Assembly: GCA_018646675.1 (NCBI GenBank)
Contig: JABGUH010000003.1
Coordinates: forward strand, 1 to 64,000
Length of the DNA stretch: 64,000 bases
Source: Bdellovibrionales bacterium
Lineage (GTDB): Bacteria > Bdellovibrionota > Bacteriovoracia > Bacteriovoracales > Bacteriovoracaceae
Reading direction: 5' to 3'
Shown here in pieces: positions 25,962 through 34,984 of this stretch. Made by a program: the position numbers and the translations under genes. Within the stretch, counting starts at the first letter, position 1. Every line of letters begins with the position of its first letter. The notes beneath the pieces were generated by a model, which saw nothing but the letters and a program-made list of their open reading frames with translations, made no database searches and was not told the DNA's origin.

Positions 25962-27365
25962 CTACTCTTGAATCGCAACGAAGATCATATCAAATTTAGT
26001 ATTAGAGGAGCTATGATCTAGCTGCAATTTACCACTGTGCCGCTCCATGATCTGGGACGAATGAGCAAGCCCTAACCCTGTTCCTTTTCCTTGCCCCTTA
26101 GTGGTATAGAATGGTTCAAATATGCGTTTTGTTACCTCAAGTGAGGGAGGAAAACCACTATCAATGATTGAGAGTATAATTTGCTCTCCCTCTCGACTGG
26201 CGGCTATTTTGATCCATCGTTGATCCAGCTGCTTGACCGCATCACAAGCATTGCCAATAATGTGGGCCAATACCTGGGAGATCTCATTAGAGTGACAATC
26301 AATTTCCCACTCACTTGCCTCTTGTAACTCAATTTGCAACTCACTTTGGCTGGAGTCTATTTTTCCCTTAATAACCAGCATTGAAATATCAATCAATTTT
26401 TTAAGCGTTACTCGCTCCATAGGATCATCATCACTGCTTCGAGAAAGACCCTGGAGATTTTTTACAATACCAGAGATTCTTGCCACCATCTGCTCTAACT
26501 GCTCAAGAGATTTAGATAGCTTCTCATGAGCATCACTCTCTTCTATCGCTCTTTCATCCACAGCATCATCATGTGCTTGCAGTGTCTTTTTAATCCGTCC
26601 CAAGTGAGCAGATAGAATTGATAGTGGATTATTGATTTGATGGGCCAATCCCACACTCATCTCCTCAACGAAAATCAGCTTGTCATTATGAAAATTATTG
26701 ATACAGTGCTGTAACGACTCGTTCTCCGACTCCACTTTTTCAGATAATTTATCGATGATTACTTGCTGAGCTTGGCGGGTTAATTGACCGGCCAGGAGAT
26801 ACTCAAAGTTTTCCTTTGCTGATTTTAATAAAATGATAAACAGTAATATTGTGGCCGCTGCAATCAAAGTTCCCTCAGTCGTTCCTCGACTTATCCCATA
26901 GATCAGGTATGGCCCGATTACGGAAAGGGTAAAAATGGCTGCTCCTTTGGTAGAAGCAACGGCCCCCTGCAATCCACCAAATAGAATTCCACCGGCCATT
27001 ACAACAATCAAGCCCCCCCCCATGACAGTAACTTTAGGTATGAAAAGAAACGAAGTTGCCCCCCAAGAGAGACCAAATAAAAAGAGTAACAGCAGATAGG
27101 CGATCTCCATTTGATACTTTTTAGCTAACGACATCGTACGATTACGATTGTAATAGGTAGTAGTGATACCCAAACACAAGAGCCAAAAAATACTATAGAT
27201 CAGCCAGTAGTTAAGATTGTTAACATTTTGCTGTAAGAGATACCAGAAGAAAGCCAGTGTCATCAAACCAGCGGAAATAATTAAAGAGATTTTGCGGTTA
27301 AAAAGGAGGTCAATCCTCCCATTTTCCAGTAGATCTGTTTGAATTTTAGTTTCCTGATTTTGCAT
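25962..27365 (-). CDS. Membrane sensor histidine kinase
   Basis: About 467 residues from ATG at 27365; a longer frame to 27404 has no ribosome binding site. Five or six membrane helices lie at about 25-185, with no periplasmic sensor domain of note. Then follow a short coiled coil, a HisKA domain with LAHQINNPLSIL (phospho-acceptor His about 242), and an HATPase domain with N box HIIGNACDAV, G1 DSGFPPS, F box FEPFYTTK and G2 GKGTGLGLAHS. It senses something within or through the membrane and phosphorylates an unlinked response regulator. It is followed directly by the cytochrome c gene, so redox sensing is a possibility. The other kinase at 62551 has the same layout. Confidence 0.9.
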   Translation of the reverse strand: MQNQETKIQTDLLENGRIDLLFNRKISLIISAGLMTLAFFWYLLQQNVNNLNYWLIYSIFWLLCLGITTTYYNRNRTMSLAKKYQMEIAYLLLLFLFGLSWGATSFLFIPKVTVMGGGLIVVMAGGILFGGLQGAVASTKGAAIFTLSVIGPYLIYGISRGTTEGTLIAAATILLFIILLKSAKENFEYLLAGQLTRQAQQVIIDKLSEKVESENESLQHCINNFHNDKLIFVEEMSVGLAHQINNPLSILSAHLGRIKKTLQAHDDAVDERAIEESDAHEKLSKSLEQLEQMVARISGIVKNLQGLSRSSDDDPMERVTLKKLIDISMLVIKGKIDSSQSELQIELQEASEWEIDCHSNEISQVLAHIIGNACDAVKQLDQRWIKIAASREGEQIILSIIDSGFPPSLEVTKRIFEPFYTTKGQGKGTGLGLAHSSQIMERHSGKLQLDHSSSNTKFDMIFVAIQE

Positions 27366-27499
27366 CGTCCAAAGAGTATAACACGTTAAAATTCGCCGTG
27401 CCAATCACTTCCATCCACTGTGAATAGCGCCGATGCTTAAATATGATGTGCAATCTTGCCGCAATCGACAGCCAGTATTAGAAAGAGTAAAATTGGGTG

Positions 27500-28792
27500 A
27501 TGGGTCGACAGCAATACACATTTTTGATTACTCTTACCCTGGTAATTTTTGCCTATCAAGGAGCCGTTACGGCCAGAGAGTTGAGCTGCAATACAATTAA
27601 AAAGAAGCACAGCTGTCCCCAAGGAAAAGGTTATCCACTACATTTAACTTTTGATGATGGTCCTCGACCGAAGTTGACTGAAACCATCACGGAGATTCTA
27701 AAAAGAGACAAAGTGCCTGCGACATTTTTTGTAATGGGGCATAAAATTGATAGCACTTGGATATCAGCAGATCAAAAAAAGATCACAAAGCTGGCCCGGA
27801 CTCGTTTGCGTCAGCAGTTGGAAAGTGACCTAATCGAAAAGTACAAGAAGCAGAGTAATATCCAGTTCCAACAACAGATTGACCAATTTGCCCAAGATCG
27901 AAAGAGTCGTGCCAATTTCGAACAACAAGTTAAACAGTACATGCAACGCTATGATCAACAAATTGAAGGCCATATTCGCTCACGCAAGAGACTGGATGGA
28001 ACAGACCCAATCAAGGACAAACGGGTTATTCGAAAACGGAAAGAACAACTCTACCAAATCAAACTGCGTAAACAACGACGTTTTGCTCTGAGGAGAAAGA
28101 TTAAACAGGAGTTGTTAAAGCGCCACCAAACAGTGATCGATCGCGTTATAGCTGCCCGTCTTTCCAAATATCGCTCAAAGATGGTGAGCACTGCTCATCA
28201 AGCCCGCAGGCAGTTGGCAAAGATGAAGAGGGAGGGATTCAATATTGCCTCCCACCTGTATGAGCACTGGGACCACACATTAAAAAGTGAAGAGGATCTA
28301 TCTAAACTACTTAATAAAACCAAGCGAGAGGCAAGCCTACTCACCCCTCCTCCCATGCTGCGTTTACCCTATGGAGAGGGATGGGTTAACCGGGATGAGT
28401 ACCCCCATGTACTAGCAGAAATTGGAAAGGCGGGGTACACCCATGTAGGATGGGATATAGATTCAAGGGATTGGAAAACCGAACTGATTAAACAAGAGGG
28501 CAAAATTCTAAGTGAAACCTTAAAACAAATTTGTGAGAGGAAAGGTGGAATCACACTCTTTCATGATGTAAAGAAAAACACCGCCAAGAATCTGCGCTAC
28601 TGGATTCGTAGCATGAGATGTGCCGGCCATCAACTGGTGGATAAGAGCTTGATACTAAACACTCCCCACACTACAATGCTCTCGCCAGCGCTACTTGAGA
28701 AGTGTGGTGCACAAATGAGCAGTGGAATACTACCGACCGTTAATAAATTGAAAGATGGCGTTTTTAAAGCCTTCAAAAAGTTGAGGGAGTAG
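27500..28792 (+). CDS. Exported polysaccharide deacetylase (NodB fold) with coiled-coil insertion
   Basis: The 430-residue protein has a signal peptide (about 1-25) and all five NodB motifs: TFDDG (50-54), H252-x3-H256 in SHLYEHWDH, LRLPYGEGW, GWDIDSRDW and ITLFHD. These give the metal triad and the catalytic Asp/His of peptidoglycan or chitin deacetylases. Between motifs 1 and 2, about 150 residues (about 84-235) form a Lys/Arg/Gln-rich helical segment, probably a long coiled coil, which normal NodB domains lack. It acts outside the cytoplasm on N-acetylated glycan; in predatory bacteria such enzymes mark prey peptidoglycan. The small exported protein eight bases downstream is its likely partner. 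The start is ATG 27500. Confidence 0.88.
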   Translation: MGRQQYTFLITLTLVIFAYQGAVTARELSCNTIKKKHSCPQGKGYPLHLTFDDGPRPKLTETITEILKRDKVPATFFVMGHKIDSTWISADQKKITKLARTRLRQQLESDLIEKYKKQSNIQFQQQIDQFAQDRKSRANFEQQVKQYMQRYDQQIEGHIRSRKRLDGTDPIKDKRVIRKRKEQLYQIKLRKQRRFALRRKIKQELLKRHQTVIDRVIAARLSKYRSKMVSTAHQARRQLAKMKREGFNIASHLYEHWDHTLKSEEDLSKLLNKTKREASLLTPPPMLRLPYGEGWVNRDEYPHVLAEIGKAGYTHVGWDIDSRDWKTELIKQEGKILSETLKQICERKGGITLFHDVKKNTAKNLRYWIRSMRCAGHQLVDKSLILNTPHTTMLSPALLEKCGAQMSSGILPTVNKLKDGVFKAFKKLRE

Positions 28793-28799
28793 GTCTACC

Positions 28800-29414
28800 A
28801 TGAAAAGCTTGATGCAACAATCAGCAATGGCACTACTTGTATCGCTTAATAGCTTGCTCGTTAGTAATATTGCTACCGCGATGGATGGGAAATTTATCTC
28901 ACTGGCCCCCATTAACTCCTCCTCGGCGCTAGTCTCACTTCAAAGTAAAAAGGATGATACGAGATGGCCTGAGCTTTGGAAGCTGGAACTGCCCAGTATG
29001 AAAAAGGTGAAACTGCCTCAAGACTTGGAGTTTGAACATTTAACTCTACTGGATGCATTTTATCATCGTCAAAAACTATTTGCCATTTTACAGTGGCAAC
29101 AAGAGGGGGCGAAGCTACCTCAACTATACTACCTGCAGGGAAAGCAGTGGAGATGGGTCGGCGAATTTGGTTGTCGCGAGTTTCAAGGAGTCAAAAGCAG
29201 AGGAATTGATATTATACAGACCTGCCTTCAAGGCAAGAGCAGCAGCCTATCAGTTCTAAAATTAAAAAAAGCACCTCTGGCGACTAAAGCGCTGGCCAGG
29301 GCCGCGACCCAAAGAGAGAGTGTGACCGTAGGTAAAACTACACTGATGATAAAAAAGGATGGGGGGGAGTTGCAAGTTGGAAAAAAAGCTCTTACCCCCT
29401 CGATGTTCAAGTAG
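28800..29414 (+). CDS. Exported protein co-encoded with the deacetylase
   Basis: The 204-residue protein begins seven bases after the deacetylase stop with GAGGGAG upstream. The signal peptide is about 1-27 (ALLVSLNSLLVSNIATA). The mature part has repeated Trp-rich strand units (TRWPELWKLELPSMKK, QKLFAILQWQQEGAKLPQLYYLQGKQWRWVGEFGC), resembling one or two beta-propeller or WD-like blades. Two Cys (FGCREF, QTCLQG) may be disulfide-bonded. Its family is not known to me. Gene order suggests it binds the enzyme or its glycan substrate. Confidence 0.65.
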   Translation: MKSLMQQSAMALLVSLNSLLVSNIATAMDGKFISLAPINSSSALVSLQSKKDDTRWPELWKLELPSMKKVKLPQDLEFEHLTLLDAFYHRQKLFAILQWQQEGAKLPQLYYLQGKQWRWVGEFGCREFQGVKSRGIDIIQTCLQGKSSSLSVLKLKKAPLATKALARAATQRESVTVGKTTLMIKKDGGELQVGKKALTPSMFK

Positions 29415-29702
29415 ATTGAAGCGCTGCCAAGGTTGCGATATAACAAACCCAAAGACCTTACTTCCCCAAAGATAGTATTTCCTACCTCCCCTTCAATAGG
29501 GACTTGATATATACCAATGAATCACGTAATGGAGGATATGCTTTTGTAATGGGTGTCAGCTGCCTGGCATTAGAGTGATTAGCACTGGGAATAAAAGGTC
29601 CAAAAATCTAGCTAAATGCTCAATATTTTGCTTGCCAATCCACACCTATATTACCTACGCTAATGATAGTAATTAGCCCCTCTAATATAACCCGAGGTAA
29701 AA
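29415..29702 (+). other. Leader and promoter region of the purine operon, no known riboswitch seen
   Basis: The 288 bases before purF contain no credible gene. I looked for a guanine-type purine riboswitch core and a PurR-type palindrome and saw neither clearly. A TATATT hexamer near 29650 may be a -10 element, but no well-spaced -35 goes with it. Confidence 0.4.
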
Positions 29703-31172
29703 ATGTGCGGAGTAGTTGGCGTAATTGCCCCCCGTAGTTGTCCCCCGATTGCGGCCCAAGAGAACTACCACGCTCTTTTAACACTACAGCACCGTGGGCA
29801 GGACTCTAGTGGTATTCTCGCCTTTGACTATCAACAGCGTCAGTTTCATCTTCATAAAGGGCCAGGTGCAGTCGCCCAAGCTTTTAATCAGGAGAAATTG
29901 GAGGAGCTACAGGGAGGGATGGCCATCGGTCATACCCGCTATGCTACTGTCGGTGATAACCACCCTCGCAATCTCCAACCGATGGTGATGGGCCACCCTC
30001 ATGGCGTCGGGATGGTTCATAATGGTAACATTGTAAACTACCATATGTTGACCGACCAACTCCGAGAAGAGGAGGAGCAACACTTCTTAAGTGGCAGTGA
30101 TCTTGAGCTACTACTTAATCTTTGGAGCGTTCACTACACTAGTAAAAAGCTAGAAGGCGGAGGTGACTATCTAACCTACTGTCAACATGCCGTAAGCAAA
30201 ATATTTGAAACAGCAATTGGTGCCTACTCGGTGATAGGTTTGATCGCCAATAAGGGGCTCTTTGCTTTTCGTGATCCCAACGGGATCAGACCATTAGTAC
30301 TAGGTCAAAAGGTCAATGGTGAAGATAGCTCCTACGCAGTTGCTTCAGAGAGTACGGCACTAACTTTTACTGGGCACAAAATAATCCGATCGATCAATCC
30401 GGGTGAGCTACTTTTTATCACTTTGGATGGGGAGTTACACTCCTTTGACCTGCGTCCAGCAGCAAGCCAAGACTCTCACTGTATGTTCGAGTGGGTATAT
30501 TTCTCCAGCGCTAATAGTGAAGTTGACGAGTGCCCTATCTACGATACTCGCTTTCGTCTAGGAGAGGCATTGGCCGCACAAACTTCTGAACTAATTAAGT
30601 CTGGTGAGATCGATCCCGAGGTAGTAATTCCCATCCCTGATACCAGTAGAACAGCGGCAATTGCCCTGGCCTCCAAACTAAACCTCCCCTACCGTGAGGG
30701 TTTGTTAAAAAACCGCTACAGTCAACGCAGTTTTATCCTACCATCACAACAGGATCGTGAACGGCTAATCAACCATAAACTCTCCCCAATACGCAGTGAG
30801 ATTGAGGGTAAATCAATACTACTGGTTGATGACAGTGTCGTCCGTGGCACTACCTCTAAGCGTATTTTAGAGCTGCTGCGCCACCATGGGGCAAAAAAAA
30901 TCTATGTGGCAGTGGCGTGCCCTCCAATAAAACATCCTTGTTACTACGGCATCGACTTCCCCTTAAGTAGTGAGCTGATTGCCGCTAACTCTACACCGAA
31001 AGATGTGGCCGAACAGATCGGCGCCGATCGAGTCATATTTTTAACTATTAATGAGTTGCAAAATTCACTTAACTCTAAAGGACTCTGTTTGGCCTGCCTT
31101 AATAAAAAATATCCAACATCCATTAGTGCTAGTGAACAATTTACTAAGCAACGAATAGAAGATGGGAGGTAA
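29703..31172 (+). CDS. purF: Amidophosphoribosyltransferase, iron-sulfur type
   Basis: The 489-residue enzyme makes phosphoribosylamine from PRPP and glutamine, the committed step of purine synthesis. Met-Cys at the start gives the N-terminal nucleophile of the glutaminase domain without a propeptide (MCGVVGV). LQHRGQDSSGI and the PRPP loop ILLVDDSVVRGTT are intact. Four Cys sit where Bacillus-type PurF binds a 4Fe-4S cluster: HCMFEWVYF, HPCYYGID and LCLACLNKKYP. It is the first gene of a nine-gene operon, with purE four bases downstream. Confidence 0.96.
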   Translation: MCGVVGVIAPRSCPPIAAQENYHALLTLQHRGQDSSGILAFDYQQRQFHLHKGPGAVAQAFNQEKLEELQGGMAIGHTRYATVGDNHPRNLQPMVMGHPHGVGMVHNGNIVNYHMLTDQLREEEEQHFLSGSDLELLLNLWSVHYTSKKLEGGGDYLTYCQHAVSKIFETAIGAYSVIGLIANKGLFAFRDPNGIRPLVLGQKVNGEDSSYAVASESTALTFTGHKIIRSINPGELLFITLDGELHSFDLRPAASQDSHCMFEWVYFSSANSEVDECPIYDTRFRLGEALAAQTSELIKSGEIDPEVVIPIPDTSRTAAIALASKLNLPYREGLLKNRYSQRSFILPSQQDRERLINHKLSPIRSEIEGKSILLVDDSVVRGTTSKRILELLRHHGAKKIYVAVACPPIKHPCYYGIDFPLSSELIAANSTPKDVAEQIGADRVIFLTINELQNSLNSKGLCLACLNKKYPTSISASEQFTKQRIEDGR

Positions 31173-31176
31173 TCGA

Positions 31177-31923
31177 ATGCGAATTCTTGCTGTTTTTGGT
31201 AGTAAATCTGACCAACCGGTCTATCAACAGTTGACTGAACAGTTAGGCAAACTTCCGCAAGTAAGTTTACAAATAGAGATCCTCTCTGCTCACCGTAATC
31301 CGGTTGAGCTGGATCAACGTCTACAGCAGGCAGATTACGACCTGATCATTGCTGGTGCCGGCCTTGCGGCCCATCTACCGGGAGTGATTGCCTCCAAGGT
31401 CAAGACTCCGGTCTTTGGTATTCCAGTCAACTCCTACTTTGGCGGGCTGGACGCCTTTGCCTCTACCATACAGATGCCCTTTCCCATTCCCGTGTTGGCC
31501 GCAGGCCCGAATCATGTAACAGCTATTTATGATTTTCTGGCAGCCTATTTTGCAATCTCCACAGAGAACAACCTAGACTGGCAGCAGATAACTGTGGTTA
31601 TCCCCCCCCAATGGCAGCAAAGGGATGCGGTTATTCGTGAGCAAGCAAGAATGCAGCAGTATGCCGATCAGCACCAGCTGACACTACAAGTAAAAGAGAG
31701 GGCAGAACATTCTACTCCCTCGATCTCTCTTGTTTGCGCTGCCTGTGATAAATATGACCCGCTAGCTATTCACACTCCCATCATTGAGCAGGAGGAGCGG
31801 ATACAACCTCAAACTCTACTGCAAATTATGGAATGGAGTAAGAGTGGCGGTCTGTGGGTGGGAGCGAACAATGGCCGTAATGCCATCGTCGCCTATCAAC
31901 AACTTTTTCTTTCCAACCTGTAA
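31177..31923 (+). CDS. purE: PurE-like N5-CAIR mutase with C-terminal extension
   Basis: The 248-residue protein starts at ATG 31177 with GGAGG overlapping the purF stop. Its first 155 residues follow PurE: VFGSKSDQPVY, EILSAHRNPVEL, LIIAGAGLAAHLPGVIASK, PVFGIPVNSYFGGLDAFASTIQMP. SAHRNP is the class I form, the partner of PurK, but GAG-L-AAHLPG replaces the usual GAG-G-AAHLPG. About 90 extra residues follow (VVIPPQWQQRDAVIREQARM, WSKSGGLWVGANNGRNAIVAYQQ) that ordinary PurE proteins of about 160 residues lack. No purK is in this window. The extension could stabilise the oligomer or handle substrate. Confidence 0.85.
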   Translation: MRILAVFGSKSDQPVYQQLTEQLGKLPQVSLQIEILSAHRNPVELDQRLQQADYDLIIAGAGLAAHLPGVIASKVKTPVFGIPVNSYFGGLDAFASTIQMPFPIPVLAAGPNHVTAIYDFLAAYFAISTENNLDWQQITVVIPPQWQQRDAVIREQARMQQYADQHQLTLQVKERAEHSTPSISLVCAACDKYDPLAIHTPIIEQEERIQPQTLLQIMEWSKSGGLWVGANNGRNAIVAYQQLFLSNL

Positions 31924-31940
31924 CTCTAGGAGCTTTTAAG

Positions 31941-33086
31941 ATGTCACTACCTCCTCTACTCTTTCAAGGATCGGTTAAAGATATTTTAGGTGTTAAGGGA
32001 GAGTCTCCCTATATTTTCTCCTTCTCCGATCGTTACTCCCTATTTGACTGGGGAGAGATGCCAGATGCTATTCCAGATAAAGGTGCTGCTCTGGCAATCA
32101 TCAGCACTCAACTTTTTCGCCTACTTGGTGATGCTAATAGTTGGCAAAAATGGGAGATAGATAATCTATCCGTTGCAAACCGTTTTATTTCTACCCTAAA
32201 TAGACTTAAGGCAGAGGGAGTGAGTAATCATCTAGTCGAAATAAATAATGAGGGAGTGATGACCAACCTGATGGCCGTCTCCCCGGTCGATATTTTAATG
32301 CCCAGCTATGATGAAAATAGGAGCTGCTGGAACTATCAAGCTTATAATAATCAACCATCAGGGGTGCTAGTTCCTCTTGAGGTAATATTTCGCTTTGGAG
32401 TGCCCGCAGGAAGCTCTCTACTTGAGAGGGTAGATTGTGCTGACTATCGCCAAGAGATAGGACTACAGAAGATTCCCAAAAGTGGAGAGCGCTTTACCTG
32501 TCCAATTATTGAGTTCTCCACGAAGTTGGAGAGTAGTGATCGCTATATCAGTTATGAAGAGGCTCGAAAAATCTCCGGAATGACATCAAAAGAGCAGCAG
32601 GAGTTAATCGCTCTGACCTCACTGATCGCGCTTCGACTTAAAGAGCTCTTTGCCCAGGGGGAAGTTGAACTTTGGGATGGGAAATTTGAATTTGCCTTTG
32701 CCTCTGCCCAAGAGAGTGGCCAACGCTCCTTTATGCTAGTTGATGCGATTGGCCCGGATGAGTTACGTCTAACTCATCAAGGAGTACAGCTATCCAAAGA
32801 GTCACTACGCCAGCTCTACCGCAATACCGAGTGGTGGCAAGCAGTGGTCAAGGCCAAAAATTTGGCCAGTGAACGTCAGCTCCCGAACTGGAAAAATATC
32901 TGTCAGCAGGAGCTGAGAAAAAATCCCAAACCTCTACCCAAAGATCAGATTGAGGCAGTCGCGGCGATCTATCGTACTCTGGCCAACCACATTAGTACCC
33001 AGTTAGGTGAAAAATGCCCATTTGCTAATAGTGCCACTCTAACTGAGGTTACCAACTTGCTTGCCGGAGTAGAAAAGTGCAAGTAG
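31941..33086 (+). CDS. purC: SAICAR synthetase (long form)
   Basis: The 381-residue enzyme joins CAIR and aspartate with ATP. It shows the SAICAR synthetase marks FSFSDRYSLFDWGEMPDAI, NLMAVSPVDILMPSY, LVPLEVIFRFGVPAGSSLLER, ELWDGKFEFAFA and LVDAIGPDELRL. It is much longer than the 240-residue E. coli form and belongs to the long class, with additions at both ends. AGGAG precedes the ATG. Its last ten bases overlap the purD start. Confidence 0.93.
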   Translation: MSLPPLLFQGSVKDILGVKGESPYIFSFSDRYSLFDWGEMPDAIPDKGAALAIISTQLFRLLGDANSWQKWEIDNLSVANRFISTLNRLKAEGVSNHLVEINNEGVMTNLMAVSPVDILMPSYDENRSCWNYQAYNNQPSGVLVPLEVIFRFGVPAGSSLLERVDCADYRQEIGLQKIPKSGERFTCPIIEFSTKLESSDRYISYEEARKISGMTSKEQQELIALTSLIALRLKELFAQGEVELWDGKFEFAFASAQESGQRSFMLVDAIGPDELRLTHQGVQLSKESLRQLYRNTEWWQAVVKAKNLASERQLPNWKNICQQELRKNPKPLPKDQIEAVAAIYRTLANHISTQLGEKCPFANSATLTEVTNLLAGVEKCK

Positions 33087-34363
33087 CTATTATCGGCAGT
33101 GGAGGTAGAGAGCATGCCCTTGCCTGGAAATTTAGTTGCTCACCATCAGTGGAAAAGGTTTTTGTCCTACCGGGAAATCCAGGGATGTCTAAAACCTGTG
33201 AGGTGGAGCTTGTTCCATGTGATCCACTTAACAACCAGCAAGTAATTAAGCTGTGCCAACAATATCAGATTGACCTAGTAATAATTGGCGCCGAGGCTCC
33301 TTTGGCCAATGGGTTAGCTGATCAGCTAGAGCGGGCAGGGTTTAACGTCTTCGGCCCATCCCAAGCAGCAGCACGCCTTGAATCATCAAAAATATTTGCC
33401 AAAAATTTTATGGATGAGATGGACATTCCCACTGCCAAGTACCAAAGCTTTGACTCCTACTCCACGGCAACAGCAGCACTAGAAAAATGGGATTTTAGTT
33501 GCGGAGTGGTAATTAAGGCCGATGGTCTGGCCAGCGGTAAAGGAGTCGTCATTACCCATGACCTGGCCTGTGCCACTAACACTCTTCATAATTTAATGGA
33601 GAATAGTTCATACCCAATCCATGCCAGTAGTGTAGTAATAGAAGAGTTCTTAAATGGTAAGGAGGCTTCGATCTTTGCTCTCTGTGATGGGGAAAATTAT
33701 CATCTGCTAGGCCACGCCTGTGACTATAAGCGATTAAATGATGGCGACCAAGGGCCCAATACTGGAGGGATGGGGTGTTATTACACTCCGAATTGGCCTA
33801 CCGCCAATCACTATCAGCAGATAGAAGAAAAAATTATTAAACCGACGCTGACCGGAATGAAGAGAAGAGGCACTCCATTTAAGGGTGTTCTCTTTTTAGG
33901 AGTGATGATCGATGGTGAGTCGATCAACCTTTTAGAGTATAATGTGCGCCTTGGTGATCCTGAAACTCAGACCCTGCTTCCACTGTTAAGTGATGACCTT
34001 CCTCAACAAATACTGGCCGCGGCCCAAGGGAGACTCTCGTCTACCCCAACGATCAAACCACCAGTCAACTGCTCTCTCCATGTTGTACTTGCCTCAGGGG
34101 GATATCCTGGAGTTGATGGCACTCCAATGGAGTTAAATAACCCGATCCGCTGGAAAGTACCAACTGATTATGAGGTCAACATTTTTTTTGCCGGAGTGAG
34201 TGAGAATCCACAAGCAGATTTAGTTAATAGTGGAGGGCGGATTTTAGGAGTTACGGCCACCGCCAACTCCTTAGCAGAGGCTCGACTCTTGGCCTACCAA
34301 CAGTTAGCAAAAGTCTCTTGTAGTGGGACGCAGTGGCGTAAGGATATTGGGGAGCTACTATGA
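33077..34363 (+). CDS. purD: Phosphoribosylamine-glycine ligase
   Basis: The 428-residue ATP-grasp enzyme makes GAR. Starting from GTG, it reads VAIIGSGGREHALAWKF, then FGPSQAAARLESSKIFAKNFM, VIKADGLASGKGVVI, the ATP-grasp core GDQGPNTGGMGCY and LLEYNVRLGDPETQTLLP. Length and motif order are normal. It overlaps purC at its start, and its TGA overlaps the purN ATG, so the genes are translationally coupled. Confidence 0.96.
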   Translation: MQVAIIGSGGREHALAWKFSCSPSVEKVFVLPGNPGMSKTCEVELVPCDPLNNQQVIKLCQQYQIDLVIIGAEAPLANGLADQLERAGFNVFGPSQAAARLESSKIFAKNFMDEMDIPTAKYQSFDSYSTATAALEKWDFSCGVVIKADGLASGKGVVITHDLACATNTLHNLMENSSYPIHASSVVIEEFLNGKEASIFALCDGENYHLLGHACDYKRLNDGDQGPNTGGMGCYYTPNWPTANHYQQIEEKIIKPTLTGMKRRGTPFKGVLFLGVMIDGESINLLEYNVRLGDPETQTLLPLLSDDLPQQILAAAQGRLSSTPTIKPPVNCSLHVVLASGGYPGVDGTPMELNNPIRWKVPTDYEVNIFFAGVSENPQADLVNSGGRILGVTATANSLAEARLLAYQQLAKVSCSGTQWRKDIGELL

Positions 34364-34980
34364 TAAAAGTTGCTATTATGGCCTCTGGAAATGGCAGTAA
34401 TGCGGAGAATATCATCCGTGTGGCCCTCCAGTACCCAACGCAACTTAAAGTGGTGGTGGTAATTAGTGACCGGCCCCAAGCTTTCGTTCACACCCGCGCC
34501 CAAGAACTGGGAGTGCCATCTTATACCGTTGAGCGCCTTAAAGATCGTCTGCAGCACGAAGAGGAGATCTTGGCACTGTTAAGCAAATTACAGGTGGAGT
34601 GGCTCTGTCTGGCCGGTTATATGCGCATCTTAAGTGGCACCTTCCTTCAACACTTTTATGATCTTAAGCTCCAAGCTTTTAGAGTGGCAAATATTCACCC
34701 CTCTCTCTTGCCCGCATTTCCGGGACTAAATGGCTACCAACAAGCCTTTAAGGCTCAAGTAGCACAAGCGGGGGTTACTCTTCACCTAGTTGACCAGGGA
34801 GTAGATACTGGCCCCATTCTGCGACAGCTAAGTTTTGATCGGGCCCCAGATGATGACCTGACCTCATTCCAACAGCGAGGCATGGAGCTAGAGTACCAAG
34901 CATACCAAGAGTTTATTAACGCTTTAGCACACCACTTGATTAAACGGGATGGAGAGAGACTCTATCTACTTGAGGAATGA
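34360..34980 (+). CDS. purN: Phosphoribosylglycinamide formyltransferase
   Basis: The 206-residue enzyme uses 10-formyl-tetrahydrofolate to formylate GAR. The GART core is visible: VAIMASGNGSNAENI, LAGYMRILSGTFL, the catalytic NIHPSLLPAFPG with Asn and His, and HLVDQGVDTGPIL with the Asp. It starts in an ATGA overlap with purD and is followed four bases later by purL. It is of normal length. Confidence 0.95.
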   Translation: MIKVAIMASGNGSNAENIIRVALQYPTQLKVVVVISDRPQAFVHTRAQELGVPSYTVERLKDRLQHEEEILALLSKLQVEWLCLAGYMRILSGTFLQHFYDLKLQAFRVANIHPSLLPAFPGLNGYQQAFKAQVAQAGVTLHLVDQGVDTGPILRQLSFDRAPDDDLTSFQQRGMELEYQAYQEFINALAHHLIKRDGERLYLLEE

Positions 34981-34984
34981 TCAG

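Noticed and set aside
29415..29702. Purine riboswitch before purF
   Set aside because: The conserved core and paired P1 of the guanine riboswitch were not found by eye.
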